Shown in pieces: positions 28,571 through 37,182 of a DNA stretch of 64,000 nucleotides. Position numbers and translations under genes: made by a program. The notes beneath the pieces are model-generated. The model searched no databases and was not told the origin of the DNA. It saw only the letters and a program-made list of their open reading frames with translations. Within the stretch, counting starts at the first letter, position 1; the number at the start of each line of letters is the position of its first letter. This stretch comes from an uncultured Alphaproteobacteria bacterium (lineage in GTDB: Bacteria; Pseudomonadota; Alphaproteobacteria; RF32; CAG-239), in assembly GCA_949282205.1 (NCBI GenBank), contig CASDOS010000037.1, positions 56,920-120,919 of the forward strand, given 5' to 3'.

Positions 28571-30046
28571 ATGTTTAACTTTAATTCGCAAACGCTTTTT
28601 AAAATCTCATACGGCTATTTGGCGTTGCCTCTTTTTATCTTTATTTGCTCGTGGTTGAATTATTTTTGCGCGGTTCCTCTGGCGCTTTTGTTTCTGTTGG
28701 CTTTTTATAAAATTTATCAGGAAACTTCTGCAACTCTTCTTGATTGGAAATGTGACGGCAAAACTCTCTTGAGCTTTGGCTTCTTAGCTTTAATCTGGTG
28801 TTTCTGCGCAGGTATCGGTTATTTCTACTACCAATCATTCGATTACCATTTCAGAAACGCCGTCTTTCGCGATCTACTGACTTATAACTGGCCGGTGTTT
28901 TATGACAGGGCAAATACGCCGATGGTTTATTATATGGGGTTTTGGCTGCTTCCGGCTACTTTAGGTAAACTTTCCGCTTTATTTATGCATAATGCTTATT
29001 GGAATTTTTATGTCGCTAATGTATTTCTGCTCGTTTATGCCGTTATCGGTACAATTCTGATTTTTGCTCATTTATCACTCGCACTTAAATCTTATTTTTG
29101 GAAGAAATCTATCCTTGCCGCCGTTCTCTTTATTCTGTTTTCCGGATTGGATATCATCGGTATTACTTTTTTCAGAACGCAGCCTCAACCCTTTATTTTT
29201 CATCTGGATTGGTGGGCGACGTTTATGCAATATTCTTCTTTTTCTACCGCTATGTTTTGGGTATTTAATCAATTTATTCCTTTAGCACTTGTTACTTTAC
29301 TCATTTTTAATGAAAGAAAAATCCAAAATTTCGGCTTTTTAATTACTTCTGCGCTTTTCTTTTCCCCTTATCCGGCGTTTTCTATCGGAATCTTTATGTT
29401 GGCTTACGCCTTTCAGCAATTTTTGCAATCAACGCAAAAAAATCATTTCATTTTAACGCAAATCTTTTCTATTCCCAATATTATCGGCGTTTTTTGGTTG
29501 TTACCCGTTTGTGTGCTCTATTTTATTACAAATTCCGAGGGAATTGACAGGTTATGGTATATCTTTGACCAAACTTCTCCGTGGCGGTTGTTGGTTTTCT
29601 TACTCTTGGAATTTTTACTCTATGCGCTGATTATCGCTCCATCATACAAAAAGCACCTTTTCTTTGTTACTTCTATCGTTTTATTGTGCCTTATCCCTTT
29701 CTTCAGATTTGATCAGCAGAATAATTTTTGTATGCGTGCTTCTTTACCGCCGCTTATTATTCTTTCTGTTTATATCTTTCGCTTTGTTTTTGATACTGCA
29801 CAAAAACGTTGGGCGAGAATTTTGTTAATTCTCTTACTGATTGTCGGGGCTGTTACGCCCGCATTCGAGTTTTTCAGAGGAGCTTATTTTGTTCGAAAAC
29901 AACATCAATTAAATCTGGTTGCCGATGATATTTATACCCTTAATCAAAAAGTTGTTATTATGCCGGATTTCGGGTGGAGCGCTAATCACCAGTTTACCGC
30001 TAATGATTATCAAACGGATGTCTTTTGGAAATATTTAGCCGAATAA
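28571..30046 (+). CDS. Polytopic membrane protein, possible GT-C type
   Basis: 491 residues with around twelve membrane helices. The first large outer loop holds FDYHFRNAVFRDLLTYNWPVFYD and then a TPMVYYMGFWLLPA helix. Acidic and His residues there, followed by a P/Y-rich re-entry, resemble GT-C membrane glycosyltransferases, but no family is certain. It lies 55 bp after the terC gene and before a small CxxC membrane protein. Confidence 0.5.
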   Translation: MFNFNSQTLFKISYGYLALPLFIFICSWLNYFCAVPLALLFLLAFYKIYQETSATLLDWKCDGKTLLSFGFLALIWCFCAGIGYFYYQSFDYHFRNAVFRDLLTYNWPVFYDRANTPMVYYMGFWLLPATLGKLSALFMHNAYWNFYVANVFLLVYAVIGTILIFAHLSLALKSYFWKKSILAAVLFILFSGLDIIGITFFRTQPQPFIFHLDWWATFMQYSSFSTAMFWVFNQFIPLALVTLLIFNERKIQNFGFLITSALFFSPYPAFSIGIFMLAYAFQQFLQSTQKNHFILTQIFSIPNIIGVFWLLPVCVLYFITNSEGIDRLWYIFDQTSPWRLLVFLLLEFLLYALIIAPSYKKHLFFVTSIVLLCLIPFFRFDQQNNFCMRASLPPLIILSVYIFRFVFDTAQKRWARILLILLLIVGAVTPAFEFFRGAYFVRKQHQLNLVADDIYTLNQKVVIMPDFGWSANHQFTANDYQTDVFWKYLAE

Positions 30047-30141
30047 TCTTTTGCTTTCACGGCTTATAACTCTTAAAAAAAATTTGACTTTGCTTATATA
30101 TCATACATACTTGTCAAAGATTGGTTTTATTGAGGTTTGAA

Positions 30142-30672
30142 ATGTTGATGCTTTTTGTTTTATCGCTTTGTTTGATTAGTTTTCAGGCTTGGGCAAATCC
30201 GGCTTGCGCCGTTTGTACCGTTGCCGTCGGTGCGTCACTTGAAATAGCCAGAAGATTGGGGGTTGATGACGCGGTTGTCGGAGTTTGGTCTGGCGCTTTT
30301 TTGCTCCTTTTAGGTTACTGGACGCTCAAATGGATGGATAAGAAAAAGTATTTCTTTAAAGGCAGAGATTTTATTGTTTTAGCCTTATCCGTTGCCATGA
30401 TCGGTTTTATCTATATATCTCATCTGGCTTACTCTCCTAAAGCTATTCTTGTTTTCTGGATTGATCCTTTTTTATTTGCAACAATTTGTGGGGCTTTGGT
30501 GCTGCATTACTCTTCCGAATTTTATCAATGGATGAAAAAAAACAACGGCGGACATGCTCACTTTCCTTTTGAAAAAGTTGTTGTTCCGGTTGTGGCTCTG
30601 GCTCTGACCTCTTGGTTGTTTGCTTATTTGCAACTTTGTACCCCTGTTCTTCCCGATTTAAGTAATATTTAA
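30142..30672 (+). CDS. Small CxxC membrane protein (CPR-like)
   Basis: 176 residues from ATG 30142 (GAGG six bases upstream) rather than the TTG at 30121. A signal or first helix ends at WANPA, followed by CAVCTVAVGASLEIARRLGVDD, in which a CxxC sits just outside the membrane. About four further helices follow. From memory, proteins with this CPVCTVAVGAGLGLSRWLGVDD-like pattern are common in Candidate Phyla Radiation genomes. Function is unknown; the CxxC suggests redox or metal chemistry. It is cotranscribed with the following gene (14-bp gap). Confidence 0.6.
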   Translation: MLMLFVLSLCLISFQAWANPACAVCTVAVGASLEIARRLGVDDAVVGVWSGAFLLLLGYWTLKWMDKKKYFFKGRDFIVLALSVAMIGFIYISHLAYSPKAILVFWIDPFLFATICGALVLHYSSEFYQWMKKNNGGHAHFPFEKVVVPVVALALTSWLFAYLQLCTPVLPDLSNI

Positions 30673-30685
30673 GTGGAGATTTAAG

Positions 30686-31294
30686 ATGAAAAAAGCTGAA
30701 AATGTTAAAGAATTTGTTGAACGTATTGACGCTACCAAAAAAGTTAATCCGAAAGATTTGTCTTCCGACCAAGATTTAACCATCGCTATCATGAACCTTA
30801 TCTCCATTGAAGAGCACTTGGTCTTTTCAGGGGCTAAAACAGGTAAAACTTCTTTTTATGATTTGATTGAAGATGTTCGTGAAACGCGTAAAAAACTCAT
30901 GATGAAAATTATTCCGAGCTATGAAGGGGAAGTTTGGTGCATTTCCAAACACCTGCTCGCTACTTCTATGCGCTTGATGGAAGTTGGTACAAAGCAGCAA
31001 AGTTTGGGCAATAAAGAACAGGCCTATGACCTCTTTAACAAAGCCTATGATTTGTATTGCTTGTTTTGGGGACTGAATATGAATATGCTCGATGTTAGCA
31101 ATGTAAAATGGATTGAGGATAGTGTCGACGATATTAAGAAAATCAGCGAGAAAATTGATGTAGCAGGTGTGGCGGTCAGCTCCCCCATTGAAGAAACTGT
31201 TGTTGCCGAATCTGCTACCGATACTGAACCAAAAACCGCTTTTGCTAAAATGAAAGCCTTTGTGCGTAAAGCGGTTGATTGCTGTATTGAATAG
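30686..31294 (+). CDS. Conserved helical protein of CPR type, unknown function
   Basis: 202 residues, soluble and all-helical. Core signatures are FVERIDATKKVNPKDLSSDQDL, SIEEHLVF, EGEVWCISKHLLATSMRLMEVG and YDLFNKAYDLYCLFWGL. I recall this core as widespread in Parcubacteria and other Candidate Phyla Radiation genomes and rare in Proteobacteria. The last 45 residues are lineage-specific: acidic, then a basic amphipathic helix. It is paired with the CxxC membrane protein upstream, which suggests joint transfer. Confidence 0.6.
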   Translation: MKKAENVKEFVERIDATKKVNPKDLSSDQDLTIAIMNLISIEEHLVFSGAKTGKTSFYDLIEDVRETRKKLMMKIIPSYEGEVWCISKHLLATSMRLMEVGTKQQSLGNKEQAYDLFNKAYDLYCLFWGLNMNMLDVSNVKWIEDSVDDIKKISEKIDVAGVAVSSPIEETVVAESATDTEPKTAFAKMKAFVRKAVDCCIE

Positions 31295-31329
31295 TTTTTT
31301 CTTTCTTATTCGAGAAACATTCTCCTTTG

Positions 31330-31470
31330 AGAGAGAATATTTGTTAAATAGATATTCTCCGGTAAATCTGGTGGGCTAAATCAGCTACAAACCTTTAGTT
31401 TGACCACGAGCGTTGGCTTGGAGTAGTGTTGTTCCAACGCTTTAGTATTCCTCCCGAGTTTACTTAGGGC
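31330..31470 (+). ncRNA. Candidate structured RNA, unclassified
   Basis: The gap between two convergent genes folds well. An isolated hairpin GAGAATAT/ATATTCTC (31333-31359) is followed by a three-way junction. Its closing helix runs 31362-31375 with 31450-31463 (GTAAA/TTTAC plus GGTGGG/CCTCCC). Inside are CAAAC/GTTTG (31388-31402) and AGCGTTGG/CCAACGCT (31409-31441). A terminator-like hairpin follows at 31490. It could be a 6S-like or lineage-specific RNA. Strand is assumed from the terminator and could be reversed. Confidence 0.35.
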
Positions 31471-31488
31471 TTTCTGCAAAACAACTAA

Positions 31489-31521
31489 TAAAGCACCCTT
31501 TTTTAATAAAGGGTGCTTTCG
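31489..31521. terminator. Bidirectional terminator hairpin
   Basis: AAAGCACCC/GGGTGCTTT stem around a 12-nt A/T-rich loop. It lies directly after the stop of the minus-strand gene and after the candidate RNA. Confidence 0.75.
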
Positions 31522-31541
31522 TATAATGAATTATGTCTTGG

Positions 31542-31931
31542 CTATTCGCGGTCGAACTTCTTACTCGCCATTATCACACTATTGGCCAGCTGCTTCGTAT
31601 CCGCTTCTTTTTCTCGGTTCGCTATATATTTATTCATTTCTTCTTTGAAAGATTTAACTCCTTTTTTACTGATTTGTTGATATTTGTCCGCGGCCATGTT
31701 TACGCAATCTTGATGCGACGTCCTTAGACCTTGACCGGCGTTAAATCTTGCAACTTGCGCATTCAGAGCAACTACCAAATCATTATCTCGTACGTTCTGT
31801 AAACGATTCTTCAGAACTTCTTTGTCCATGGTTTCCGATAATAAACCGAATATAGCTCGCGGGGTTTGGCAACCTTCGAGTTTCGCTACGAACTCTTTGC
31901 CGTTCAGCTCCTTTTTTACTTCCTTACTCAT
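31542..31931 (-). CDS. Hypothetical protein (129 aa)
   Basis: A small, basic, helical soluble protein with no recognised domain, starting with a Lys-rich segment (SKEVKKELNGKEFVAKLEG). A TATACT box lies 35-40 bp upstream of the ATG and GGAGGAGC is close before the start, so it is probably expressed on its own. Confidence 0.5.
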   Translation of the reverse strand: MSKEVKKELNGKEFVAKLEGCQTPRAIFGLLSETMDKEVLKNRLQNVRDNDLVVALNAQVARFNAGQGLRTSHQDCVNMAADKYQQISKKGVKSFKEEMNKYIANREKEADTKQLANSVIMASKKFDRE

Positions 31932-32030
31932 GGTTTGCTCCTCCTATAATAATTCTCTTCTATTTATAATTGGAGTATACCAGATTTTTAACACCTTGGC
32001 AAGGTGTTTTTGTTACAAAAATGTCTTATT

Positions 32031-32924
32031 TTAGAGATTTCTGGTTAAAATATATCTTGACAAGTTTTTTAAAGTTGCTCCTTTCTCCCCAAATACGGAT
32101 AAACTTGCCTCTGACTCGTTTATTAATCTTTCTGCAATATTTTTAGCCTCTTTCACTCCGTATATGCTGACAAAATTTAATTTATTCTGTGTCTTGTCTT
32201 TTTTGAGAGTCTTGCCTACCAATTGCTCATCTCCCTCAACATCCAAAATGTCATCCGTTATTTGAAAGGCTATACCTACATTTCGTGAATATTTATTTAA
32301 CAATGCTCTTTCTTCCGCTTTGGCATCTCCCAATATGCACCCGGCTTCGCACGGATAGCTCAGCAAACAACCCGTCTTTAGCTCTTCGGTTCGGCGAATA
32401 ATTGTTTCGGGATCCGGAAAGTCTTTATGCGTGTCCGTATATAAATCAAGAACTTGGCCGGCTATCATTCCCTTAAATGCTCCGGCTGCTCTTGATAATA
32501 ATAACGTTAACTCAACCTTTTTTTTATCTTCTATTTCCGAACTGTTCAATACTTCAAAAGCATAAGTCAATAAGCCATCTCCTGCCAGAATCGCTGTGGC
32601 TTCATCAAACGCTTTATGACATGTCGGCTTGCCGCGGCGCATATCATCATTGTCCATCGCAGGCAAATCATCGTGTATTAATGAGTATGTGTGCAACATT
32701 TCCAATGATGCTGCTATCGGTAATGCTTCTTCGTATCCCACTCCAAATAATTTCGCCGTTTCATGCAATAAAAACGGACGCAGTCTTTTGCCACCGTTCA
32801 TGACGCTATAACGCATCGCTTCAACAGCTCGTTGTTCTAATTTGCCACTTATAGGAAAATACTTTTCCAAATCCTTATTAAAATGTACCGTGTAATCTTT
32901 TAATATGCTTTCTATCGCTGTCAT
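32031..32924 (-). CDS. ispA: Polyprenyl (farnesyl/geranylgeranyl) diphosphate synthase
   Basis: It condenses IPP with allylic diphosphates to make FPP or GGPP for quinone and undecaprenyl synthesis. 297 residues. GGKRLRP binds substrate; the first Asp-rich motif is HDDLPAMDNDD with RRG following, and the second is ITDDILDVEGD. The two-residue insert in the first motif is typical of bacterial FPP synthases. It lies 41 bp after xseB, as in many alphaproteobacteria. Confidence 0.92.
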   Translation of the reverse strand: MTAIESILKDYTVHFNKDLEKYFPISGKLEQRAVEAMRYSVMNGGKRLRPFLLHETAKLFGVGYEEALPIAASLEMLHTYSLIHDDLPAMDNDDMRRGKPTCHKAFDEATAILAGDGLLTYAFEVLNSSEIEDKKKVELTLLLSRAAGAFKGMIAGQVLDLYTDTHKDFPDPETIIRRTEELKTGCLLSYPCEAGCILGDAKAEERALLNKYSRNVGIAFQITDDILDVEGDEQLVGKTLKKDKTQNKLNFVSIYGVKEAKNIAERLINESEASLSVFGEKGATLKNLSRYILTRNL

Positions 32925-32965
32925 CGTTTTTTCCTATTTGTGTCCTCGTCCTTTCCTCTTTCTGA

Positions 32966-33226
32966 TTATGCTTCTACATTATCCAGAGGGGCGGTACTTA
33001 AACTTCCGTCTTTGTTTAATTCTATTTTCTCGACCTTGAGTGTGGCGGCCGCTAATTTGTCCGAGCATAATTTTTTCAACGACATGGCTTTTTCATACGC
33101 ATTTACCGCATCATCTAATTTTATACGCCCGCTTTCCAATTCTCTTACGATATTTTCCAATTGCCCCAAGGCTTCTTCAAAACTCATATTGTTTAATTCT
33201 TCCATCTCTTTGTTTTCTTCCGTCAT
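32966..33226 (-). CDS. xseB: Exodeoxyribonuclease VII small subunit
   Basis: 86 residues. The family core is MSFEEALGQLENIVRELESGRIKL, then DDAVNAYEKAMSLKKLC. It binds XseA to form the single-strand exonuclease; xseA is not in the window. The start is 2 bp after the stop of the SDR gene upstream, and ispA follows. Confidence 0.92.
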   Translation of the reverse strand: MTEENKEMEELNNMSFEEALGQLENIVRELESGRIKLDDAVNAYEKAMSLKKLCSDKLAAATLKVEKIELNKDGSLSTAPLDNVEA

Positions 33227-33228
33227 CT

Positions 33229-33906
33229 TTATCTCCTGATTGTTTGATAGCTTCCGGCCATAAAGCCGCCGTCGACGATTATGTCTTGACCGCTGATAAA
33301 TGTATTGGCAGGATTGCCTAGAAAATATACCATCTTCGCTATATCTTCCGGTTCCGCCAAGCGGTTTATCGCTGTTTTTGCGGCTAATTCCGCCCTCTTC
33401 TTCTCGTTATTATTCTGTTGAAACATTTTGGTATTAACAAATCCCGGTGATACCGTATTGCACAAGACATTGTACGGTCCGTATTCCAATGCCAATGTTT
33501 TTATTAAACCGACCAACGCATGTTTGGAGCATGTATATGCCGCTCTACCTTCTCGCGATATGCTCGCATACAAAGAACCTATACCCACAATATGACCTCC
33601 GTGCTCCTTAAAATACGAATCGTTTGCCTTTACTATTTCCAACAAAGAAATATAATTTACATATTGTGTTTTCATAAATTCGTCCAGTGGTATCTCCGAA
33701 GCCGGCATCGGTTTATTATGACCGGCACAGTGAATTATTACGTCAAATTCGGCGCGATGCGTTTCAAACCACTTATGTATCGCCGTCATATCCGATAAAT
33801 CCAATTCTGAGCTTCGCGGGGCTACAACCTCATATCCGCTATGCAGATACAATTCTTTTATCGCGCTGCCTATTCCTCCGCCCGCTCCGGAAATAAATGC
33901 TCTCAT
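33229..33906 (-). CDS. Short-chain dehydrogenase/reductase
   Basis: 225 residues of the classical SDR type. SGAGGGIGSA forms the cofactor loop, HCAGHNKP corresponds to NNAG, and the catalytic Tyr-Lys lies in YTCSKHALVG with a Ser upstream in GSLYAS. It ends with ISGQDIIVDGGF. NAD(P) preference and substrate are not predictable. It sits between cysS (11 bp) and xseB (2 bp), which gives an operon cysS-SDR-xseB-ispA. Confidence 0.87.
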   Translation of the reverse strand: MRAFISGAGGGIGSAIKELYLHSGYEVVAPRSSELDLSDMTAIHKWFETHRAEFDVIIHCAGHNKPMPASEIPLDEFMKTQYVNYISLLEIVKANDSYFKEHGGHIVGIGSLYASISREGRAAYTCSKHALVGLIKTLALEYGPYNVLCNTVSPGFVNTKMFQQNNNEKKRAELAAKTAINRLAEPEDIAKMVYFLGNPANTFISGQDIIVDGGFMAGSYQTIRR

Positions 33907-33917
33907 TGTTCCTCCTT

Positions 33918-35339
33918 TCAGAGTTTTATCAGTTCGATTTCTTTATTCGGTAAGTCTTTTACTCCAACACCTAATTGTGCCAATTTATCACGAATCTCAT
34001 CTGATTTCGACCAGTCTTTTGCGGCTCTTGCTTCGGCTCTTTGCTCCAATAATTCCTTAATTTCCGCTGTGACCTCCACTGTTGCTTTCTGTTTGGGGGC
34101 AATATCCTTTAGGAACAAATGCAATACCTCGTCTATATGCATTAAAAAGGCTAAACGAAGACCTGATGATTTGCTGTTATCTTTGACGATATTCCACATA
34201 TAAGACAGTGCGACCGGCGTTTTCAAATCATCAAACAGATATTCATTAAACTCCGCCGTCAATTTAGACAGTTCTTCCTGCTCTTGTGCCGATAAGGTCT
34301 TTCCTGCGTTTTCAGCCTTAAATGTTGCGACGTAATCGGCTAAATTTTCATAGGCTTTTTTGGCGGCGTCCATTGATTCATCCGAGAATATCGCTGAACT
34401 GCGATAATGTGACGTTAGGCAGAAATATTTATAATGTACCGGCGCATAGCCCTTTTCTTTTAATGTATCTAATGTTAAAAATCCACCTTTCGATTTGCTC
34501 ATTTTTCCGGACTTGTTATTTAAAAATTCCATATGTACCCAGAAATTCACCCACTCGTGACCTAAATGCGCTTCACTCTGCGCAATCTCATTTTCGTGAT
34601 GAACCGGAATATGGTCTATACCGCCGCAGTGAATATCTATTCTCTCTCCCAAATACTTCGTTGACATGGTCGAGCATTCTATATGCCATCCGGGATACCC
34701 CCTTCCCCACGGAGAATCCCATTGTAATATCTGATTTTCAAATTTTGACGACGTAAACCACAATACAAAATCTGACGGGTTTCGCTTATTCATATCTTGC
34801 TCGGTACGCGCACCATGTTTTAAATCTTCTCGGCTTTGTCCCGACAAGCAACCATATTTCGGAAACTTTGCCGTATCAAAGTATACATTGCCATTTGACA
34901 AGTACGCAAAACCTTTATTTTCCAAGTCTTTTACAAAATCTATCATATCTTGGATGTGTTCGGTTGCGCGGCATACTACCGTCGGACGTGCCAAGCCTAG
35001 TTCTTTCGTATGACGGAAAAAAGCATCTTCGTACATTCGGGCAATTTCCAAAACACTCTTTTTTTCGCGTTCCGCCGCTACTTTCATTTTATCTTCGCCT
35101 TCGTCACCATCACTCGTTAAGTGACCGACATCGGTTACGTTCATAACGTGTTTTACTTTATAGCCGGCTAGCTTTAACGTATTAACCAATAAATCTTCAA
35201 AAATATAGGTCCGCAAATTTCCGATATGTGCATAGTTATATACGGTCGGACCACAGCAATACATTGTTACCAATGGCGGATTTAACGGCTTAAATTCATC
35301 TTTATTTCTGGTCCTGGTATTATATAAATATACACTCAT
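33918..35339 (-). CDS. cysS: Cysteinyl-tRNA synthetase
   Basis: 473 residues from ATG 35339 with AAGGA upstream; the frame to 35396 runs back through the terminator and is rejected. Class I signatures: MYCCGPTVYNYAHIGN, which holds a zinc Cys and the HIGH motif. Zinc ligands also come from HIECSTM, IHCGG and HHENE, and the KMSKS loop is GKMSKSKGGF. It is preceded by an apparent Cys leader-peptide attenuator. First main gene of the operon with SDR, xseB and ispA. It ends with TGA. Confidence 0.95.
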   Translation of the reverse strand: MSVYLYNTRTRNKDEFKPLNPPLVTMYCCGPTVYNYAHIGNLRTYIFEDLLVNTLKLAGYKVKHVMNVTDVGHLTSDGDEGEDKMKVAAEREKKSVLEIARMYEDAFFRHTKELGLARPTVVCRATEHIQDMIDFVKDLENKGFAYLSNGNVYFDTAKFPKYGCLSGQSREDLKHGARTEQDMNKRNPSDFVLWFTSSKFENQILQWDSPWGRGYPGWHIECSTMSTKYLGERIDIHCGGIDHIPVHHENEIAQSEAHLGHEWVNFWVHMEFLNNKSGKMSKSKGGFLTLDTLKEKGYAPVHYKYFCLTSHYRSSAIFSDESMDAAKKAYENLADYVATFKAENAGKTLSAQEQEELSKLTAEFNEYLFDDLKTPVALSYMWNIVKDNSKSSGLRLAFLMHIDEVLHLFLKDIAPKQKATVEVTAEIKELLEQRAEARAAKDWSKSDEIRDKLAQLGVGVKDLPNKEIELIKL

Positions 35340-35360
35340 TTTCTTTTCCTTCTTAATTTT

Positions 35361-35404
35361 AACAAAAAAGAGACAGTCTTCTTCAGGCTGCCTCACTCTT
35401 TTTT
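35361..35404 (-). terminator. Attenuator terminator ahead of cysS
   Basis: On the minus strand GAGGCAG pairs with CTGTCTC (one G-U), flanked by A and T runs and ending in six Ts, 22 bp before the cysS start. It lies between the leader peptide and the structural gene, so it must be read through for cysS expression. Confidence 0.75.
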
Positions 35405-35448
35405 CTCACAGCTGAAACCAGCATGGCAGCAACTCTATGCCTTGCCGC
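35386..35448 (-). promoter_or_regulatory. cysS attenuator: alternative RNA pairings
   Basis: Four ordered segments on the minus strand behave like a trp-type attenuator. Segment 1 (GCGGCAA, 35448-35442) lies right after the Cys codons and can pair with segment 2 (TTGCTGC, 35432-35426). The overlapping GCTGCC of segment 2 (35430-35425) pairs with GGCAGC of segment 3 (35392-35387). Segment 3 otherwise forms the terminator with segment 4 (35376-35370). A ribosome stalled on Cys codons would mask segment 1 and free 2:3 pairing, allowing transcription of cysS. Confidence 0.65.
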
Positions 35449-35482
35449 AACAACACGCTTTGATTTCATTTGTCTGTAACAT
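35435..35482 (-). CDS. Cysteine leader peptide (15 aa)
   Basis: ATG at 35482 with GAGAGG just upstream encodes MLQTNEIKACCCGKA and stops at TAG 35435-35437. Three consecutive Cys codons (TGT TGT TGC) in a 15-residue ORF upstream of cysteinyl-tRNA synthetase are hard to explain by chance. The ORF is too short for automatic calling. A TTGACA hexamer lies about 50 bp upstream (minus strand, near 35534-35529) as a possible -35. Confidence 0.72.
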   Translation of the reverse strand: MLQTNEIKACCCGKA

Positions 35483-35691
35483 TTTTCCTCTCTTTGTCGG
35501 TTGTTAGTTTGAAATGTTTTATCCTCTTTGTCAAGACCTTATCCGGCTTAATTGCAGAAAATTTATTTTTTTTATTGTATCATATATTTTTTTCATATTT
35601 TCTCTCAAAAAAATCTTGATTTTTTTCTGACTTTCTCTTATCTTTTTTTGAGTTTTGTAATTTTTATTTTAATCATTAATCCTATTATTCT

Positions 35692-36255
35692 ATGGTACAT
35701 TTAACTTTTGTTCGTTGTGCTGATTTGGCAGAGGACGGTTGTATTGCGCTTCGTGATGCTAAGGCTTTATTTTTATTGGCAAAAATCGTTACCGAAAAAT
35801 TCGGCAAACCGCAACTGCTCTTTTCTTCCGGAAATGATGAGGCTTTGGCTTCGGCGCGTATCTTTAATCTTGTTTGCGCGGCGCGCGGTATTAATGAAGT
35901 TACTGCTCTTAATCATCAATCCTTGGGAGCTGATTGTCATGCTTTTATGAGTTTTTTGGAAAGAGAGGCTCAGTCTGTTAACGCAAAACATATTGTACTT
36001 ATTTGTACACACAACGCCTTTGTAAACTTTTTTCATGTAAATCCGGTATTTGCGAATTCTTGTACGCTTTGCGCCGATAAATGGGACAATATTCTTGCGG
36101 ATTACCATAGTATGTGGTTTCCTTTTCAGACTAATTCTGATGCTAATGAACCGCCTCTTCCGGTGGATATCGTTCTAAATTATCCGTGCAGTGCTTCCGA
36201 TACTTTACTTATCGAAAACACTATTGCCGAGTATCATCGAAATTATGTTATTTAA
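35692..36255 (+). CDS. Degenerate histidine-phosphatase-like protein (tentative)
   Basis: 187 residues. The order of elements resembles SixA/phosphoglycerate-mutase-fold proteins: an initial strand HLTFVRCAD where the family has (R)HG, then ALRDAKALFLLAKIV, a LLFSSGNDEALASARIF segment like the SPxxRAxQTA motif, and HIVLICTHNAF like the late H(G/N) motif. The catalytic His of RHG would be Cys here and the SxxR Arg is missing. The gene is followed by a strong terminator. Confidence 0.4.
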   Translation: MVHLTFVRCADLAEDGCIALRDAKALFLLAKIVTEKFGKPQLLFSSGNDEALASARIFNLVCAARGINEVTALNHQSLGADCHAFMSFLEREAQSVNAKHIVLICTHNAFVNFFHVNPVFANSCTLCADKWDNILADYHSMWFPFQTNSDANEPPLPVDIVLNYPCSASDTLLIENTIAEYHRNYVI

Positions 36256-36261
36256 AAAAGC

Positions 36262-36310
36262 AAAAAAAATATCCCTGACAGTCTTTATGACTGTTCAGGG
36301 ATTTTTTTAG
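36262..36310. terminator. Bidirectional terminator
   Basis: ATCCCTGA..CAGTC/GACTG..TCAGGGAT stem flanked by A and T runs, between convergent genes. Confidence 0.88.
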
Positions 36311-36318
36311 TATTGCTT

Positions 36319-36924
36319 TTATCCGTTTATCTGCTGCACCAATACCGCAACGTTGGTGATAAATAATTTTACCGATATTGCCAATAAGACCATCCCGAAA
36401 AATTTTTTCATTACATATATGGTTGCACCGCTTAGGTGTTTCTTGAAAAATCGTGATAATCTTATTGTTCCGTAAATGGCTATACAGTTTAACAAAACCG
36501 CTATCAATACGTTAATATCGGCATATTGTGACCGAATTGCCAGTAAGGCGGTCAAAACCCCTGCCCCCACAAATAACGGAAAAACGACCGGTACAAAAGT
36601 CGCGTCGCTTGAAATATCCGTCCCCTCACTCACCAAATTGATGTCTAATATCATCTCTAAGCTAAATAAAAAGACTATTAACGCACCGGCTATCGCAAAA
36701 GACGATATGTCCAAACCAAATAACTTCAAAAACGCTTCTCCGGCATAAAAGAAAAATACCAACAATACCAATGAATACCAAAATGCTCGTCGAGCACTGA
36801 TATGTATTCCCTTATTTTGCAAATTGATAACTATCGGAATGTTTCCGGGGATATCCGTTATTGCTAATAATACAACAAACGCACTTAACAACTCGCGTAT
36901 ATTAAACTCTGAAAAGAAATTCAT
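36319..36924 (-). CDS. MarC-family (UPF0056) membrane protein
   Basis: 201 residues, six membrane helices. The MarC family start is recognisable: a first helix with LLAITDIPGNIPIVINL (an Asp and Pro in the membrane), RRAFWYSLVLL, and FAIAGALIVFLFSLEMI. The function of MarC proteins is unsettled. It stands alone between a terminator and a long AT-rich gap. Confidence 0.85.
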   Translation of the reverse strand: MNFFSEFNIRELLSAFVVLLAITDIPGNIPIVINLQNKGIHISARRAFWYSLVLLVFFFYAGEAFLKLFGLDISSFAIAGALIVFLFSLEMILDINLVSEGTDISSDATFVPVVFPLFVGAGVLTALLAIRSQYADINVLIAVLLNCIAIYGTIRLSRFFKKHLSGATIYVMKKFFGMVLLAISVKLFITNVAVLVQQING

Positions 36925-37182
36925 TTCTGCACCTGTTCTTTTTTTACCTAGATTTCAGCCTTTTTTCTATCGTCGCATTTTGATTGTTTGATGATATGTT
37001 TTGTTATCGCTTTTGCGGTTATTCCGATAATATCGCCGCCGATTATATGATTGTTTCTTGCAATCTCTTGTCACACGACTCTGTTTGATTTTGCATATAT
37101 CATATCTTGGTAAAAAAAATCTGAATCTCTTTCTCTTTTTAATGATAAATTATATCTATGCGCGGCTCAAATCATTTTTCCA

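Noticed and set aside
31362..31463. Naming the structured region 6S RNA, RNase P or tmRNA
   Set aside because: Size rules out RNase P, and no tmRNA end or clear 6S signature is visible; left unclassified.
31990..32012. AACACCTTG/CAAGGTGTT hairpin as the ispA terminator
   Set aside because: The T run lies on the plus strand only, opposite to the flanking genes, so its role is unclear.
35361..35482. T-box riboswitch ahead of cysS
   Set aside because: No T-box sequence or specifier stem is seen and the system is largely confined to Gram-positives; the Cys-rich leader ORF explains the region better.
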